From the IMG/VR virus record IMGVR_UViG_3300006749_000011, positions 1-64,000 of that record: a stretch of DNA of 64,000 bases; one strand, 5' to 3'. The notes below the pieces were generated by a model, which ran no database searches, had not been told where the DNA came from, and saw only the letters and a program-made list of their open reading frames with translations. Below, one piece after another: positions 36,697 to 47,716 of this stretch. The stretch is from a virus. Positions within the stretch are counted from its first letter, which is position 1, and each line of letters opens with the position of its first letter. Position numbers and translations under genes: made by a program.

Positions 36697-39600
36697 ATGC
36701 CAACAGAAGCAATACACATCAATACAAACCTTGAACTTATTGATCCAATTGAAACCGATGAAGGTTCTTTTGGTGAATATAGTAATACTTTTGGTTTAGC
36801 GAATTACAAAGTACTTGTCGCACCAGCGCTTGCGGGATACATTGTAGCAAAACCAGTTCGAGAAAATAATGCAGATTTTGTAAGACTACCACTTCTTAAT
36901 ATAAAAAGAAATGGCCCTTATGGTTATCCTTCGTGGAAGCAAATACGAGCCGGAGAAAACAATATATCTAGAACACATAGAAAGAACAACATTTTGACTT
37001 TTGTTAATCATCCCGTAGAAAAAATTATAATTCAAAATGGCAAAAGACATGTTGTATCTCATCGAGACGACACAATTCAAGTTTATGACGAACCAGCTGT
37101 TGTTGCGAAACACAAGCCTTTAGAAATAATGTTATCAAGACCTCTGAGAGAAGGAGGGTCTCCATTTCCATTTTTAATTAAAGTTGATTACAACAATGGC
37201 TTAAACATGATGACAAACAAAGAAGTCAATGCTTATGCAAAAGCAATTACAAAAGAACCAGAGTCTTACAATAGCATCAAGAATATGTATCTAGATGGAG
37301 GTCTTCAAGACCCATCTTCACCAATTAGTGGATTTCACTATTTAAAATTTAATCAAACAGTATTTCCAGTAGAAAAAAGAACTTTTAAAGCAGAAAACAG
37401 GATCAGAGTGAGCATTCCAACAGGAGAATTTTGGAAAGACAGAAGGTATGAGAGATCGGCAAATACTGACAAAGAAGCAGTAACAGCTGATGGTTTTTGG
37501 TACAATGGTGAAAGAACAACTCGTAAAGTAAACAGTTCTGCTTGGCCATTGGATGTATCACAGACCTGGGCAACTAGAACCACAGCGCCTTTACTTGATA
37601 GCCAGCCATCTTTTTTCACTCAATCAAATTCCACAGGTATTGGTGGAGTTAACACTAGAGTTGATTTTGGTATTTTACAAAATAACTATAACATGATTGT
37701 TTCCGGAGGATTACAGATATCAGGACCATCAGACAATCTAGATGCATTAAATATAGCATATGGTGGCGCAACAAGAGCAGCACCACTATACAGTAGAAAA
37801 CACACAAGATTAGAGAGGCTTTCTGTTGTAGCACCCTCTGGTAGACGAGATTTAATTCCTGCTAATGACTTAGAGGCTGATGAAAGATATGCGGGAGAAG
37901 CCGCTTGGGATGCCCCTGCACAAGCTGGTAGGGGCCCTTTTGATGATAATGTAGAAGTTTTTACTCAACACACAAAAACAAAATATAAAAACTATGGTGT
38001 TGTTCCTGAATACAAAATCAATTCTCATATAGATTTTTATCTAGAAAATGGAATAAAAGCTCAAAACTTAGATTTATTTGAATTACCAGAAGGTGGACCT
38101 GGTGGACAAGAAACAGATGTTTCCTCTGAAGAGAATTTTTATAAAATATATTCCACATCCGATTTTTTAGAAAATTTTAATATAATAACAGAAGAACATA
38201 AAGGTTTTGCTGAACCTTCATCTATTAAATTAACCTGTAATGCAGTTTTAAAACTAATGCCTTACGACGGTTTTTACCCAGCTCAAAGATCAGTAGATCT
38301 AGCTCAGACCTTTTATGATTCTTATAAAGATAATATTAAATACCTTCAGATCAGTTCTACAGATGATAAAAGACTAAAGGACCCATTTGGAACTAGTTTG
38401 TACGGATATGATTATACAAAACCTTTTTTACAACCATTATTCTCACCAGGTGTTTTTTTTAATACAATAAAATCTGGCATAGCAGTAGACCATGCTATTC
38501 ATAATTCCAACCTACTTCAAATCCCAGCTGGAGACTCGAATGCTGCTGCCAGAAACCCAATATACAACGTAGGCACTGGTACAAAGCAAAATGCTTTTGT
38601 TTATAACTTCGCAGGTACAGTTACAGGCTCTCGCAATCAAGATTTGGATAGAATACCTTTTGAAGCTTTAGTTGAACCAGAAGAGTTTTTAAAAAATAAA
38701 CTTATATATCAACAAGAACCAAATCTTAGCGCTTCTATTGATATATTAAACGATGCATCACTAAGTACGACTGAGAAAGAGCAATCTGCTAAACCTATAA
38801 TTTGGGACGGTCAGGGAAAAATTAATTATAAAAAAATGATCAATAATTTTTTAGCTGAAACACCAGAATTTTTTCTAGAAAACAAAAACTTCACAACTTA
38901 CAAGTCGCTTAGACAGGATGATCCAAGCTTTGGTAACTTAAAAAGAAACGTCAAATATGCAATGAGAGTTGCAATAGCAAAATCTACTTTTGGTGGAAAA
39001 TTCAAAATATCGGGCTCGTCTGACGATCAAGAGCCACATGAAGTTCCTAGTATGACTTCGTTTTTAACTGGTGCATACACAAATGACCCAACAGATGACA
39101 ATGAATCAAAGATTATGGAAAATATAACTATGTACTCTAGACCATCAGCTTTCGGCCCTGACTTTCTTATGGCAGACATTAAGGACGATTGCACTACTGG
39201 TCATTATCAAGTCCACACTCCACCGTATTATGACGGAGCAGCTTGGACACACATTGAATTTACACCAACTGAAACAAAAAAATATACTAGTAAAGAAATA
39301 TTAGAGGGAAGTAGTATGTCTCACTATAGATATTCTTATATAATGCTTACCTCAAGTCTCGCTCAGGGTCATATCTATGGTATGGGTAAAACATTTCTTG
39401 AAGGTGTAACAACTTCAATAAACTTAGTTGCTATGCAAAATGATGCTAGCTTAAACATATTTAATATAGAGAGTAAAAACGAAGGAACAGTTCTTTTTAT
39501 TTCTTCAAGCCAAGGAGACAGTATTGAACAATCTGATTCCAGATTAACTATACAAACAAAATTTGAAACGCCAATACTAAACTTTAATAAATCCCATTTA

Positions 39601-40554
39601 CTTACAATCCCTCAAAAAGGTTCCGGTTCGGTTCCGCGTGGGATGTGGCATCAATTTGGTTCTATACCAAAAAAAGACGAACTAATATCCCTAGAGATAT
39701 CCGACATACCGTCTGAGTGGTATGATCAAGCAGCAGGAGCAAAGGGTGGTGGTACTAGTGCCGAGTCTCTCGCAGACGCTCTTGGCTTTGAAAAAAGTCG
39801 AAGAAGGCTTGGAGAGTTAGCAAAAAGCAAAAAAATAAAAGAAGCTGTTGTTGCTGTTCCTTTTTATGACCAAGGAGCAGAAAGAAAGTTTTTTAGAATA
39901 CCAAGAACAGACATAGATAATGCGATAGGAAATAACGAACAACAAAAACTAGTTGGCTCTACTGTGCTCGATATGGTGAACAAGATGAAACAGTACAACT
40001 TTCCTCCATCAATGGATTTTCTAACGTATAACAATGTAGATCCTTTTGCAATGTATATATTTGAATTTGAGCATGTTTTATCTAGACAAGATTTGTCATA
40101 TATTTGGCAAAATTTACTACCAGATATTGGCATGCAACACAAAGAGGCGTCTGCTACTATTACACACGAACTACTAGCTCATGAGCTTTTAGGTGGTGGT
40201 TCTAAAGTTGTTAACACCGGTGGAGGAAAAGTACTAGACATATCTGCTAAAGGAAAAGACTTTAATCCTGAGATACGTTGGATGGTTTTTAAAGTAAAAT
40301 TTAAAGCTAAGCACGATTACTACGAAAAAATAATAGGTAAAAGGTCTAAGCTTGACGTAACAACGGCTAACATAAATTACAATTGGCCTTATGATTTCTT
40401 TTCTCTTGTAGAACTAGTTAAATTAGACGCATCTGTCGAGTTATCTCAAATTGAACAAGATGAGAAAACTGGTGTAAGAAAACTTAAACCCGTAAACTCT
40501 CCAAACCCGATGCCTGTTACAAGAAACTTTAGAAATGGAATTAAGAAAAAATGA
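36697..40554 (+). CDS. Large virion structural protein (1285 residues)
   Basis: AAGGAA precedes the ATG. Mixed alpha/beta, Asn/Lys-rich sequence without enzyme motifs, transmembrane segments or recognisable repeats. Location in the middle of the tail block, with a four-base overlap (ATGA) to the next gene, marks it as part of the tail/baseplate set. I do not recognise a family. Confidence 0.65.
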   Translation: MPTEAIHINTNLELIDPIETDEGSFGEYSNTFGLANYKVLVAPALAGYIVAKPVRENNADFVRLPLLNIKRNGPYGYPSWKQIRAGENNISRTHRKNNILTFVNHPVEKIIIQNGKRHVVSHRDDTIQVYDEPAVVAKHKPLEIMLSRPLREGGSPFPFLIKVDYNNGLNMMTNKEVNAYAKAITKEPESYNSIKNMYLDGGLQDPSSPISGFHYLKFNQTVFPVEKRTFKAENRIRVSIPTGEFWKDRRYERSANTDKEAVTADGFWYNGERTTRKVNSSAWPLDVSQTWATRTTAPLLDSQPSFFTQSNSTGIGGVNTRVDFGILQNNYNMIVSGGLQISGPSDNLDALNIAYGGATRAAPLYSRKHTRLERLSVVAPSGRRDLIPANDLEADERYAGEAAWDAPAQAGRGPFDDNVEVFTQHTKTKYKNYGVVPEYKINSHIDFYLENGIKAQNLDLFELPEGGPGGQETDVSSEENFYKIYSTSDFLENFNIITEEHKGFAEPSSIKLTCNAVLKLMPYDGFYPAQRSVDLAQTFYDSYKDNIKYLQISSTDDKRLKDPFGTSLYGYDYTKPFLQPLFSPGVFFNTIKSGIAVDHAIHNSNLLQIPAGDSNAAARNPIYNVGTGTKQNAFVYNFAGTVTGSRNQDLDRIPFEALVEPEEFLKNKLIYQQEPNLSASIDILNDASLSTTEKEQSAKPIIWDGQGKINYKKMINNFLAETPEFFLENKNFTTYKSLRQDDPSFGNLKRNVKYAMRVAIAKSTFGGKFKISGSSDDQEPHEVPSMTSFLTGAYTNDPTDDNESKIMENITMYSRPSAFGPDFLMADIKDDCTTGHYQVHTPPYYDGAAWTHIEFTPTETKKYTSKEILEGSSMSHYRYSYIMLTSSLAQGHIYGMGKTFLEGVTTSINLVAMQNDASLNIFNIESKNEGTVLFISSSQGDSIEQSDSRLTIQTKFETPILNFNKSHLLTIPQKGSGSVPRGMWHQFGSIPKKDELISLEISDIPSEWYDQAAGAKGGGTSAESLADALGFEKSRRRLGELAKSKKIKEAVVAVPFYDQGAERKFFRIPRTDIDNAIGNNEQQKLVGSTVLDMVNKMKQYNFPPSMDFLTYNNVDPFAMYIFEFEHVLSRQDLSYIWQNLLPDIGMQHKEASATITHELLAHELLGGGSKVVNTGGGKVLDISAKGKDFNPEIRWMVFKVKFKAKHDYYEKIIGKRSKLDVTTANINYNWPYDFFSLVELVKLDASVELSQIEQDEKTGVRKLKPVNSPNPMPVTRNFRNGIKKK

Positions 40555-41579
40555 GTTTTTTCAATAAAAAAGAAGATGTCCTCCACATAGAATTAACGCC
40601 ATACGGAAGGCACTTGCTTTCTCTTGGAAAACTAATGCCGGACCATTATCGCTTTTTTGATGATGATATAATGTACAATTCAAATCACATACCAGCTGGT
40701 GGCTTCAGTGAAAACCAGAATGATGCACATGGTAGGATATTAAATGATACTCCTAAAATAAAACCAAATGGTAATTTTAAAGGTGTAGAAAGTGATATAA
40801 ATAAATTAAATAGTGATGAAATTGAAGGCTATGAAGTAGGCAAGGACCTTAGAAATTATAGAAAAGAAAATAATGAAATACATATAAATAAATTACCCTA
40901 TTCTATGGGAAGTATCAAATACGACCAAATACAGACCCCTGCCTTGAAAATTGATATGTTTAACGGTGAAATTTCAGATTCAACTGATAAGTTTTTAACA
41001 GGCTCTAACAACCATGTCATCAACATACCACAAATAGAAATTGATGTTGAATGGAATTACTCTGTTGTAGAAACTCAAAATGCCTCTTTAGTGTCCAATA
41101 TTAACAATATAAAGTCCGTTTACAAGACAGAAGAGGTAGGAGGGCAAGTTGTAAAAATAATGCCTGAAATACCCATTATTAGAACTAAAATGGAAGGCGC
41201 CTTTGACGTAAAAGATAGCTTCTATATAACTGCGTATATGTGTGAAGAACTTGACGGTGAAATTGTATATAATAAATTAAAAAGAACACCGGTTGGCAAT
41301 TACATAAAAGATGATATGTTGGTTCTTAATGAAATGGAGTTAAACAACGATTTTTTATCAGATGGAGATATAAATCCGGATTATTTAGAACACTACCTTA
41401 GTATTGTCACAGATCGTTTAATACCAAACGAAGATTTGTGTGCTACGGTTGGAGAACTTGAGGTAAAAAATATATACTTAGATGAAAAGCTTGATTGCGA
41501 AGACTACCAAGGTGATGACCTCACACTTAATCCATACGCCTCTAGAGTAACTTTAGATGACCTTAAGGGAGAGTGCTAA
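40551..41579 (+). CDS. Structural protein of tail block
   Basis: 342 residues. The N-terminus (FFNKKEDVLHIELTPYGRHLLSLGKL) has the look of a short tail-associated domain that also appears, in a different form, at the start of the 46753 product (DVVLTDEGRKRLAKG). Both have a strand followed by (D/P)-x-G-R-x-x-L and may share an attachment fold. The rest is acidic and beta-rich. Stop overlaps the next ATG (TAATG). Function unknown. Confidence 0.62.
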   Translation: MSFFNKKEDVLHIELTPYGRHLLSLGKLMPDHYRFFDDDIMYNSNHIPAGGFSENQNDAHGRILNDTPKIKPNGNFKGVESDINKLNSDEIEGYEVGKDLRNYRKENNEIHINKLPYSMGSIKYDQIQTPALKIDMFNGEISDSTDKFLTGSNNHVINIPQIEIDVEWNYSVVETQNASLVSNINNIKSVYKTEEVGGQVVKIMPEIPIIRTKMEGAFDVKDSFYITAYMCEELDGEIVYNKLKRTPVGNYIKDDMLVLNEMELNNDFLSDGDINPDYLEHYLSIVTDRLIPNEDLCATVGELEVKNIYLDEKLDCEDYQGDDLTLNPYASRVTLDDLKGEC

Positions 41580-44371
41580 TGATAGATAAAATTGGTTTTG
41601 AAGTATTACCAAATGTATATTTTAGAGACATCTTTGTTACAAAAGTTGTTACTCATAGTGATAATGTAAATAAAAGAATTTTCAAAAGATTAGAATTTAA
41701 AGTAAAACTTATTTGTTACGACGACATAGTAACCAAAACTTGGTCGAAAAATGATTCAACGATAATGCCATTAATGCAAATTAAACTAAATGTCCTTTTT
41801 GGCGATGATATACAAGAAGAATATGTTATTCCTATATCTGCTAATAAAGAGATAGAGCATCAGTTTATGCTATCAGAATCAACAATGAAATTGTATAGCA
41901 ACTATAGAAAAGAAGATAACATATTATTAGAATGTTGTGTTTTTTTAGATAGTAATAAACTAAAATCATATTATGCTATTGATATAAACGAGGAAATAAG
42001 AGGACCAAAAAGCTCAGAAATAATAATCAATGGCAAAGAACATAAACATGTAACACCTCAAAAAACATATATTTATGTTTATGAAGACGGTAGACCTGTG
42101 TATGGTCCGTATCATCAACATATAGCACCTCCAGAAGTAACTCAGGAAGTTGTGATGCAAGGTTCGTTTCATAGGAACAAAGCGCATAAAAAGATTTTTA
42201 GAAAAGAAATAGCAAGTGCACAAAAAATATCATATAATGTAAAGCATGAACCAATTTTTAATATTAACTTGAATGACCCTAAGCCAATAGGAAACCTTCC
42301 CTATGATTTTAATTTTAAAGGGGATAATATCCCCTTGTTATCAGAAGAGATATTAAACAGATTAAAGCCTACCTTAATAAGCAACTTTTCTCAAAATGAC
42401 AAAAAATCAAAATTTAATATATCTTTTTCTAAAAACATCATGGGTCTTCAAAACAAGAATTGCAAAACCTTATACAAGACAAACCCAGAGTTGTTTCTAT
42501 CTTTACAAAATAAAATTAGTGTAAAAAGTATGACTGTTTTAAGAGCAGAGATAAACTCTCAAGTCATAAGAAACAGATGTAATGTTATAATAGGAGAAAC
42601 CGAACAGGAACTTAAATATGAAAAAGTTTCTTATATTGTTTTTAAAGATAACAACGTTGATGAAACAATAACTTTTAGAACCAACGATGGCCGCCTTAGA
42701 TACATCGATAAGAAATCAATTAAAAAATTAGAAGATAACAATTATAAAACAAACGATTTCACAACAAGAGGCTTGAGAGACTCTAAAGTGATTTGTTCTG
42801 TAAAAAAATCATCCGTGCAAATGGAGGATGTGGAGACTTTAGATTTTGTAGACAACTCCCTAGATGAAACAAGTAATACTAAATACAAATATTCAATTGA
42901 ATATGAAGTAGAAACAAAACTTGATAGTATTATAGCAGAAACTGTTAACAATTTAAGAAAGCAAGTTTCTGAAATTAATGGTATATTAAGAAGAGTCGAA
43001 AGAAAAAAACATTTTAATTTTAGAACTAATCGGTTTACAAAATCTTTTATGATTGAACTACACAGTTATTATGACATGGTGCTTTTTGAAGAGAACGGAT
43101 TATTAAACCTAATACAGAACAACTCTACAAACAATGTTAAAGCTTATTGGATTCAAGCGCCTTTTTTATTATCAAAAGTCACAGAGTTCTCTAGAGGCAA
43201 AGGTGACCAAATATATAAGGATGTCTACAACTTGTTATCCCCAATGACTACATCTCCGATAAAAATTAGAAAAGCTGTCACCATAATGAATAAGGAAATT
43301 AAATATATAGAAGACAAATACAATCTACCAAGTAATAAAAAAACCAGTAAGGTAGTGAAAAAGAATCAAAGTAAACCAAAAAACAAGTTTACTATAAGAC
43401 ACAGTTCAAACAAAATTATAAAAAATAAAAAAATGTTAAACAAAACTTCTTTTATAAAAAACATAAAAAATGGAAAACTAAAGAAATCAGAATTAATCAA
43501 AAGAGGCAATGTTGAGGTTAATAAGTTTTTTAACACTCAACCTGTGACCTCAAATTTAAAATTTGAGTCTCTAGATAATGATGAAAAGATAGCCTTATCT
43601 GATATCACTGAAAATTTGACTTACTTCACTCCTCAATCTATAAAAATAGGTTCTCAAGAAAAAGACCTGTCGGGTAACAATATTGATAAATTTAATCTGG
43701 ATTTTTTTGATAAGATTGTTGATGCAAAAATAAAAAATTCTTTACAGTTTTCAACTCCAAAAACTAATGTAGCAAATCTAATTTCATTACAAGTGGTTGA
43801 TGACCCTAACGTAAAAGATTATTTAGGTGATGATACTCTATTTGTAAGTGAAAACTTACAAGCAACCGAGCAGTTTAAAAGACTTAAAGCTTTTAACAAT
43901 AGTTTTGCAAAAAATTTGTCTATTAATAAAAAGAACAAGTTAAACACCGCAAAGTTTGATCCTGATTCTAATAAGTTTTCTTTAAAAAAATATAACAAAG
44001 TAGATAAAAAATCAAAACTAAAAAATCTTCCGCTTTCCATAAAGTCTATATTACTTGGAAATAACGAAACTATTACAAAATTTCCAATAAGAAATGGTCT
44101 GTTTGACCCTTTAAAAAGCCCAGAAACCAGTGAAGCCACAAAACAAAACTTTACTAGAATAAAAAAACTTGAATATTTAAGCGGCTATAGTTTTAAAGGT
44201 GGCTTTCCTATACTTAATAAACCAAAGTGGGTCAAGTTTGATAAAAGCTCAATAAATTATTCTAAAAAAATACTATGTAGAATGATTGATTATGAAGACG
44301 AAGATTTTGATATAACAGTTGATAACAACGAAATACCATCTGTTGATGATGTGTTTACACTAGAGGATTGA
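41579..44371 (+). CDS. Virion structural protein (930 residues)
   Basis: Start taken at ATG 41579, which overlaps the previous stop and follows AAGGGAGAG; an in-frame GTG six bases earlier is less likely. The N-terminal 200 residues are beta-rich (FEVLPNVYFRDIFVTKVV), with an unusual His-containing stretch near 160-185 (KEHKHVTPQKTYIYVYEDG, YGPYHQHI). The C-terminal half is strongly basic, Lys/Asn-rich and probably extended. No known domain recognised. Confidence 0.62.
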   Translation: MIDKIGFEVLPNVYFRDIFVTKVVTHSDNVNKRIFKRLEFKVKLICYDDIVTKTWSKNDSTIMPLMQIKLNVLFGDDIQEEYVIPISANKEIEHQFMLSESTMKLYSNYRKEDNILLECCVFLDSNKLKSYYAIDINEEIRGPKSSEIIINGKEHKHVTPQKTYIYVYEDGRPVYGPYHQHIAPPEVTQEVVMQGSFHRNKAHKKIFRKEIASAQKISYNVKHEPIFNINLNDPKPIGNLPYDFNFKGDNIPLLSEEILNRLKPTLISNFSQNDKKSKFNISFSKNIMGLQNKNCKTLYKTNPELFLSLQNKISVKSMTVLRAEINSQVIRNRCNVIIGETEQELKYEKVSYIVFKDNNVDETITFRTNDGRLRYIDKKSIKKLEDNNYKTNDFTTRGLRDSKVICSVKKSSVQMEDVETLDFVDNSLDETSNTKYKYSIEYEVETKLDSIIAETVNNLRKQVSEINGILRRVERKKHFNFRTNRFTKSFMIELHSYYDMVLFEENGLLNLIQNNSTNNVKAYWIQAPFLLSKVTEFSRGKGDQIYKDVYNLLSPMTTSPIKIRKAVTIMNKEIKYIEDKYNLPSNKKTSKVVKKNQSKPKNKFTIRHSSNKIIKNKKMLNKTSFIKNIKNGKLKKSELIKRGNVEVNKFFNTQPVTSNLKFESLDNDEKIALSDITENLTYFTPQSIKIGSQEKDLSGNNIDKFNLDFFDKIVDAKIKNSLQFSTPKTNVANLISLQVVDDPNVKDYLGDDTLFVSENLQATEQFKRLKAFNNSFAKNLSINKKNKLNTAKFDPDSNKFSLKKYNKVDKKSKLKNLPLSIKSILLGNNETITKFPIRNGLFDPLKSPETSEATKQNFTRIKKLEYLSGYSFKGGFPILNKPKWVKFDKSSINYSKKILCRMIDYEDEDFDITVDNNEIPSVDDVFTLED

Positions 44372-44375
44372 ATAA

Positions 44376-44651
44376 ATGCCAACCGAAGCAGAGTTATTAG
44401 AAGATTACACAATAGAATTAAAAAATTTAATTAATGCAAACATAGATGCAGCTAGCACAAACCCTTTAGTTGAACAAGAACCTAACTTTGCTGGGGATTT
44501 TATTAAACAAAATTCACCAGTAAAAGATATTTATGAATATGAAGATATACTAAACGAGAATTTAAATGAAGTTAATACAACAGAAACACAACCTACTGAT
44601 TCCAGAAACACTACAGAGCCCAACAACTCTGGACAGTCTTCTAGCTACTAG
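44376..44651 (+). CDS. Small acidic protein, overlaps next gene
   Basis: 91 residues; AGAGGA lies about 9 bases before ATG 44376. Acidic, with a Thr/Asn/Ser/Gln-rich C-terminus (residues 64-91). Its last 86 bases overlap the start of the 717-residue protein in the +1 frame. Either it is an independent small protein translated with the next gene by coupling, or it is the N-terminal part of a frameshift fusion. No family recognised. Confidence 0.5.
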   Translation: MPTEAELLEDYTIELKNLINANIDAASTNPLVEQEPNFAGDFIKQNSPVKDIYEYEDILNENLNEVNTTETQPTDSRNTTEPNNSGQSSSY

Positions 44652-46719
44652 TTATAACTCAAGTGGTGATTTGGTCGAAAGTGATCAGGATTTCAGCTAT
44701 TCAATCCCTGAAGCATTTATTACTGATACTGATAATGATTTATCCGAAATTATCACCATTTTGTCTCCAAGGAACTCAGAAATAAACGATAACTTATCAA
44801 ACACAGGTGATTCATTTGTATACAGCTTATTAGCTAACAAACCAGCAACTTTTTCGTTACATTCAATTTACAATTATGAATTTTTTACTTATGAACAGTT
44901 AACAAAAAACTTAGACAGCTTATTATTGCCAAGCTACAATCTGTTTAGACATGACGTTAACACAGATATAAATACAGTTAAATCTTACGGAGGCAAATAC
45001 AATCCCAATGATGTAGCATCGAAAGTTTTAATTAAGAATATTAACGACAACACTATAAATCACTACTATACTTTTTTTGATAAAGCCAACCAAAAGCTTG
45101 GAAACGAGGTAAAAGATTACGATGATAACTATTACAAGTGGCTTACTGATACAGAAATGAGAAACCCTTCTTTACCAAACGACTATCACTTAAAAACAAA
45201 AAATATTTTTATGGAATCTACCAGCAACAAAGATACTGCATATATACCTTTTTATAATTTAATAAAAATTAATAAAATGCAAAAATCTGATGAATATTCT
45301 TTGATAGACATATTGAAAGATTTAGATATATTTTTCAACATCATGGTTCACACAAAAAGAGAACAACCAGAAGTATCTAGACACAAACAAGGTGCAAGGA
45401 ACATTTCTATAAAAAAATGGGATTTAAACCTTGAACAATTAAACGATGGTGTACAAGAACTAGATGATGAGACATTTTTAAAAAACAAAAGTATTAAAAA
45501 CAACAAAACACTAAGCACTTCGCGCCCAATAGAAAAATTAAAAAACTATTTTGATGATAGATTAAAAAAGTTTATTTTATATAAAAAATTACAACAAGTC
45601 AAAAAAGAAAATGTTCTAAACTTTGTGGACATGATTATAAACAAAAAACCTATAAACAAAGTTTTTATAGGTTTCAAAATAGAGAAAAAACTTTCTTTAG
45701 GCGGAACAACTACACAGACCTTTTACATTCAAAGTAATGATGTACAATTAATAGATACACAAATACAATATGACAGAACATATTATTATAAAATTTCAGA
45801 ACTTTTTTTGTCATATGAAAACGAATATAGCTATTCAACCAGTGAAGAAATAGTCCTTAGTTATGATGATTTTGATTACCAAAATAAAATTGAACTTTTG
45901 TTTTCATCAAACGTAAATATGAAAATTATAGAAATACCAACAGGGATGCTTGAAAGAAGGGTCCTTGCTCCTCCACTATTTAAACCAGATATTAGAGTTT
46001 ATACCAACACACAAGTAGACCATAAAGTAAAATTTTTAGTTAGCGATAGATTTGGTAACTCAACAACAAGAGAAGATTTTTATACTGTTTTAAACGAATC
46101 AGACAGAGAATACAGAGAAAGACTTAAATTAGCTGGTATAGTAAACTCTTCAAATCGATCTTATTTCTCATACAGAAGCAGGACAGGTACTTTTAGAGTG
46201 TATAAATTAGAAAAGAAGCCTACAAAATATGAAGATTTTGCTGATTCTTTCTTGGGAGTAATTGGAGATACAAGCAATCTTGACGGAGTGCCATCAGCAT
46301 TGTTCACTGATCACATAAAGTACGAACAAAAATATTATTATCTATTTGTACCAATAAGTAGGCAAGGACAAGGAGGTAACCCTTCTTTTGTTCAAGAAGT
46401 TCAGTTGTTAAAAGATGCTGATGAAAATATATTAAGATACAGTTCTTATGAATTATCAGAACCTGAAGAAGACTATATCAACGAAACATCTTATAGAAAA
46501 TTTATTCAAGTTGTACCTAATTATAATCAGACAATACCAAAAAGTAATTTAGACATGGTACAAATAAGCGAAACTAATGAAAATCCAAAATTACTTGGAC
46601 CTGATGAAAATAGCTTATGGGATTTAAGAGGAAACAAGTTTATAAAACTTAGAGTAGAATCAAAATCAACAGGAAAGAAATTTGATTTGAACTTAAGATT
46701 TAAATTAAAAAAACCATAG
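44566..46719 (+). CDS. Virion structural protein (717 residues)
   Basis: The frame opens directly after a TAA at 44563, so ATG 44566 is the earliest possible start; only weak GAGA sequence precedes it. The first about 30 residues coincide with the overlap and look less native than the sequence from TLDSLLATSYNSSGDL on. Beta-rich C-terminal half with repeated Tyr/Ser patterns (YYYKISELFLSYENEYSYSTSEE), resembling fibronectin-like strands. Part of the tail block; function unknown. Confidence 0.6.
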   Translation: MKLIQQKHNLLIPETLQSPTTLDSLLATSYNSSGDLVESDQDFSYSIPEAFITDTDNDLSEIITILSPRNSEINDNLSNTGDSFVYSLLANKPATFSLHSIYNYEFFTYEQLTKNLDSLLLPSYNLFRHDVNTDINTVKSYGGKYNPNDVASKVLIKNINDNTINHYYTFFDKANQKLGNEVKDYDDNYYKWLTDTEMRNPSLPNDYHLKTKNIFMESTSNKDTAYIPFYNLIKINKMQKSDEYSLIDILKDLDIFFNIMVHTKREQPEVSRHKQGARNISIKKWDLNLEQLNDGVQELDDETFLKNKSIKNNKTLSTSRPIEKLKNYFDDRLKKFILYKKLQQVKKENVLNFVDMIINKKPINKVFIGFKIEKKLSLGGTTTQTFYIQSNDVQLIDTQIQYDRTYYYKISELFLSYENEYSYSTSEEIVLSYDDFDYQNKIELLFSSNVNMKIIEIPTGMLERRVLAPPLFKPDIRVYTNTQVDHKVKFLVSDRFGNSTTREDFYTVLNESDREYRERLKLAGIVNSSNRSYFSYRSRTGTFRVYKLEKKPTKYEDFADSFLGVIGDTSNLDGVPSALFTDHIKYEQKYYYLFVPISRQGQGGNPSFVQEVQLLKDADENILRYSSYELSEPEEDYINETSYRKFIQVVPNYNQTIPKSNLDMVQISETNENPKLLGPDENSLWDLRGNKFIKLRVESKSTGKKFDLNLRFKLKKP

Positions 46720-46752
46720 TTTGAGATAATTATAGAGAATAGGAGAATATAA

Positions 46753-47703
46753 ATGGCATTTCAAGACAACAGTGGAGACATAATCTTTGACGTAGTTCTT
46801 ACCGATGAAGGTAGAAAACGCTTAGCAAAAGGTGATGGTAGTTTTAACATAGCACAGTTTGCCCTCGGAGACGATGAGATAAATTATGCCTTGTATGATA
46901 AAACAACCACAACAGCAACACAAGATTTATCTATTTTGCAAACACCTGTGTTTGAAGCTTTCACTAACAATATGTCTTCTATTAAGACAAAACTTATGAC
47001 AATACCAAGAAACGATTTGTTGTACCTTTCTGTTTTAAAATTAAATGAATTACCAAGAGGCGCAGCCATGCACTCTAATGGCGCATTTGTTGTAGCTGTT
47101 GACGGAACAACAGAAAACAATAACGAAGCAGAAACACCCACAACAGCAATTGGTATAGCCAGCGATAAAAAAATAAACGAAGGTATAATTTTTGGTAAGA
47201 CAATCAAAGAACAGTCAACCTATATCAGAATCGATTCTGGTTTAGATACCACCGAAATACCACCAGACGGCACATATATTTCAGATTTGCAAGAAACTGG
47301 TTTTATAATTGAAATTGATAATAGGTTAGGAAACATATGTTCTAAAGATGGTTCAATAATTAAAACACCAGATTTTATTGATGATGATAATGTCGCAAGT
47401 TATTCATTCCAAGCAGGAACTGCTGGAGACCCTCAGTTTGTTCAGTTTAATACCAGCACTGTGAATGGTGGAACAGAAACTATTGCCGGTCCTCGTGGCA
47501 TCATGATTGAATTTAAAATTAAATCATCTATTGATTTAGAAAAAAGCTCACACTTGTTTACTTTGTTGGGAACAGATAGCACTATGACTAAAGCTGCAAC
47601 TGGTCAACAAGCAATTAAACAAATAGACTCTGTTGTTAGAGTTATAGGTGAAAGCACAGGCTACGCTGTAAGCGTTCCTGTTAGATTTGTTAAAGTAGTA
47701 TAA
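46753..47703 (+). CDS. Virion protein, putative tail fibre/attachment
   Basis: 316 residues, AGGAG upstream. The N-terminus DVVLTDEGRKRLAKGDGSFNIAQFALGDDEINYALYD is a conserved start in structural proteins of marine T4-like phages. The C-terminal half is beta-rich. It starts a run of three tail proteins (46753-50099) separated by short gaps, each with its own ribosome site or coupling. Specific role unknown. Confidence 0.65.
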   Translation: MAFQDNSGDIIFDVVLTDEGRKRLAKGDGSFNIAQFALGDDEINYALYDKTTTTATQDLSILQTPVFEAFTNNMSSIKTKLMTIPRNDLLYLSVLKLNELPRGAAMHSNGAFVVAVDGTTENNNEAETPTTAIGIASDKKINEGIIFGKTIKEQSTYIRIDSGLDTTEIPPDGTYISDLQETGFIIEIDNRLGNICSKDGSIIKTPDFIDDDNVASYSFQAGTAGDPQFVQFNTSTVNGGTETIAGPRGIMIEFKIKSSIDLEKSSHLFTLLGTDSTMTKAATGQQAIKQIDSVVRVIGESTGYAVSVPVRFVKVV

Positions 47704-47716
47704 AAAAGGATATAAA

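Noticed and set aside
40551-41579. Homology of the 40551 and 46753 N-termini as a proven shared domain
   Set aside because: Only a short pattern is common to both; not enough to claim homology without structure comparison.
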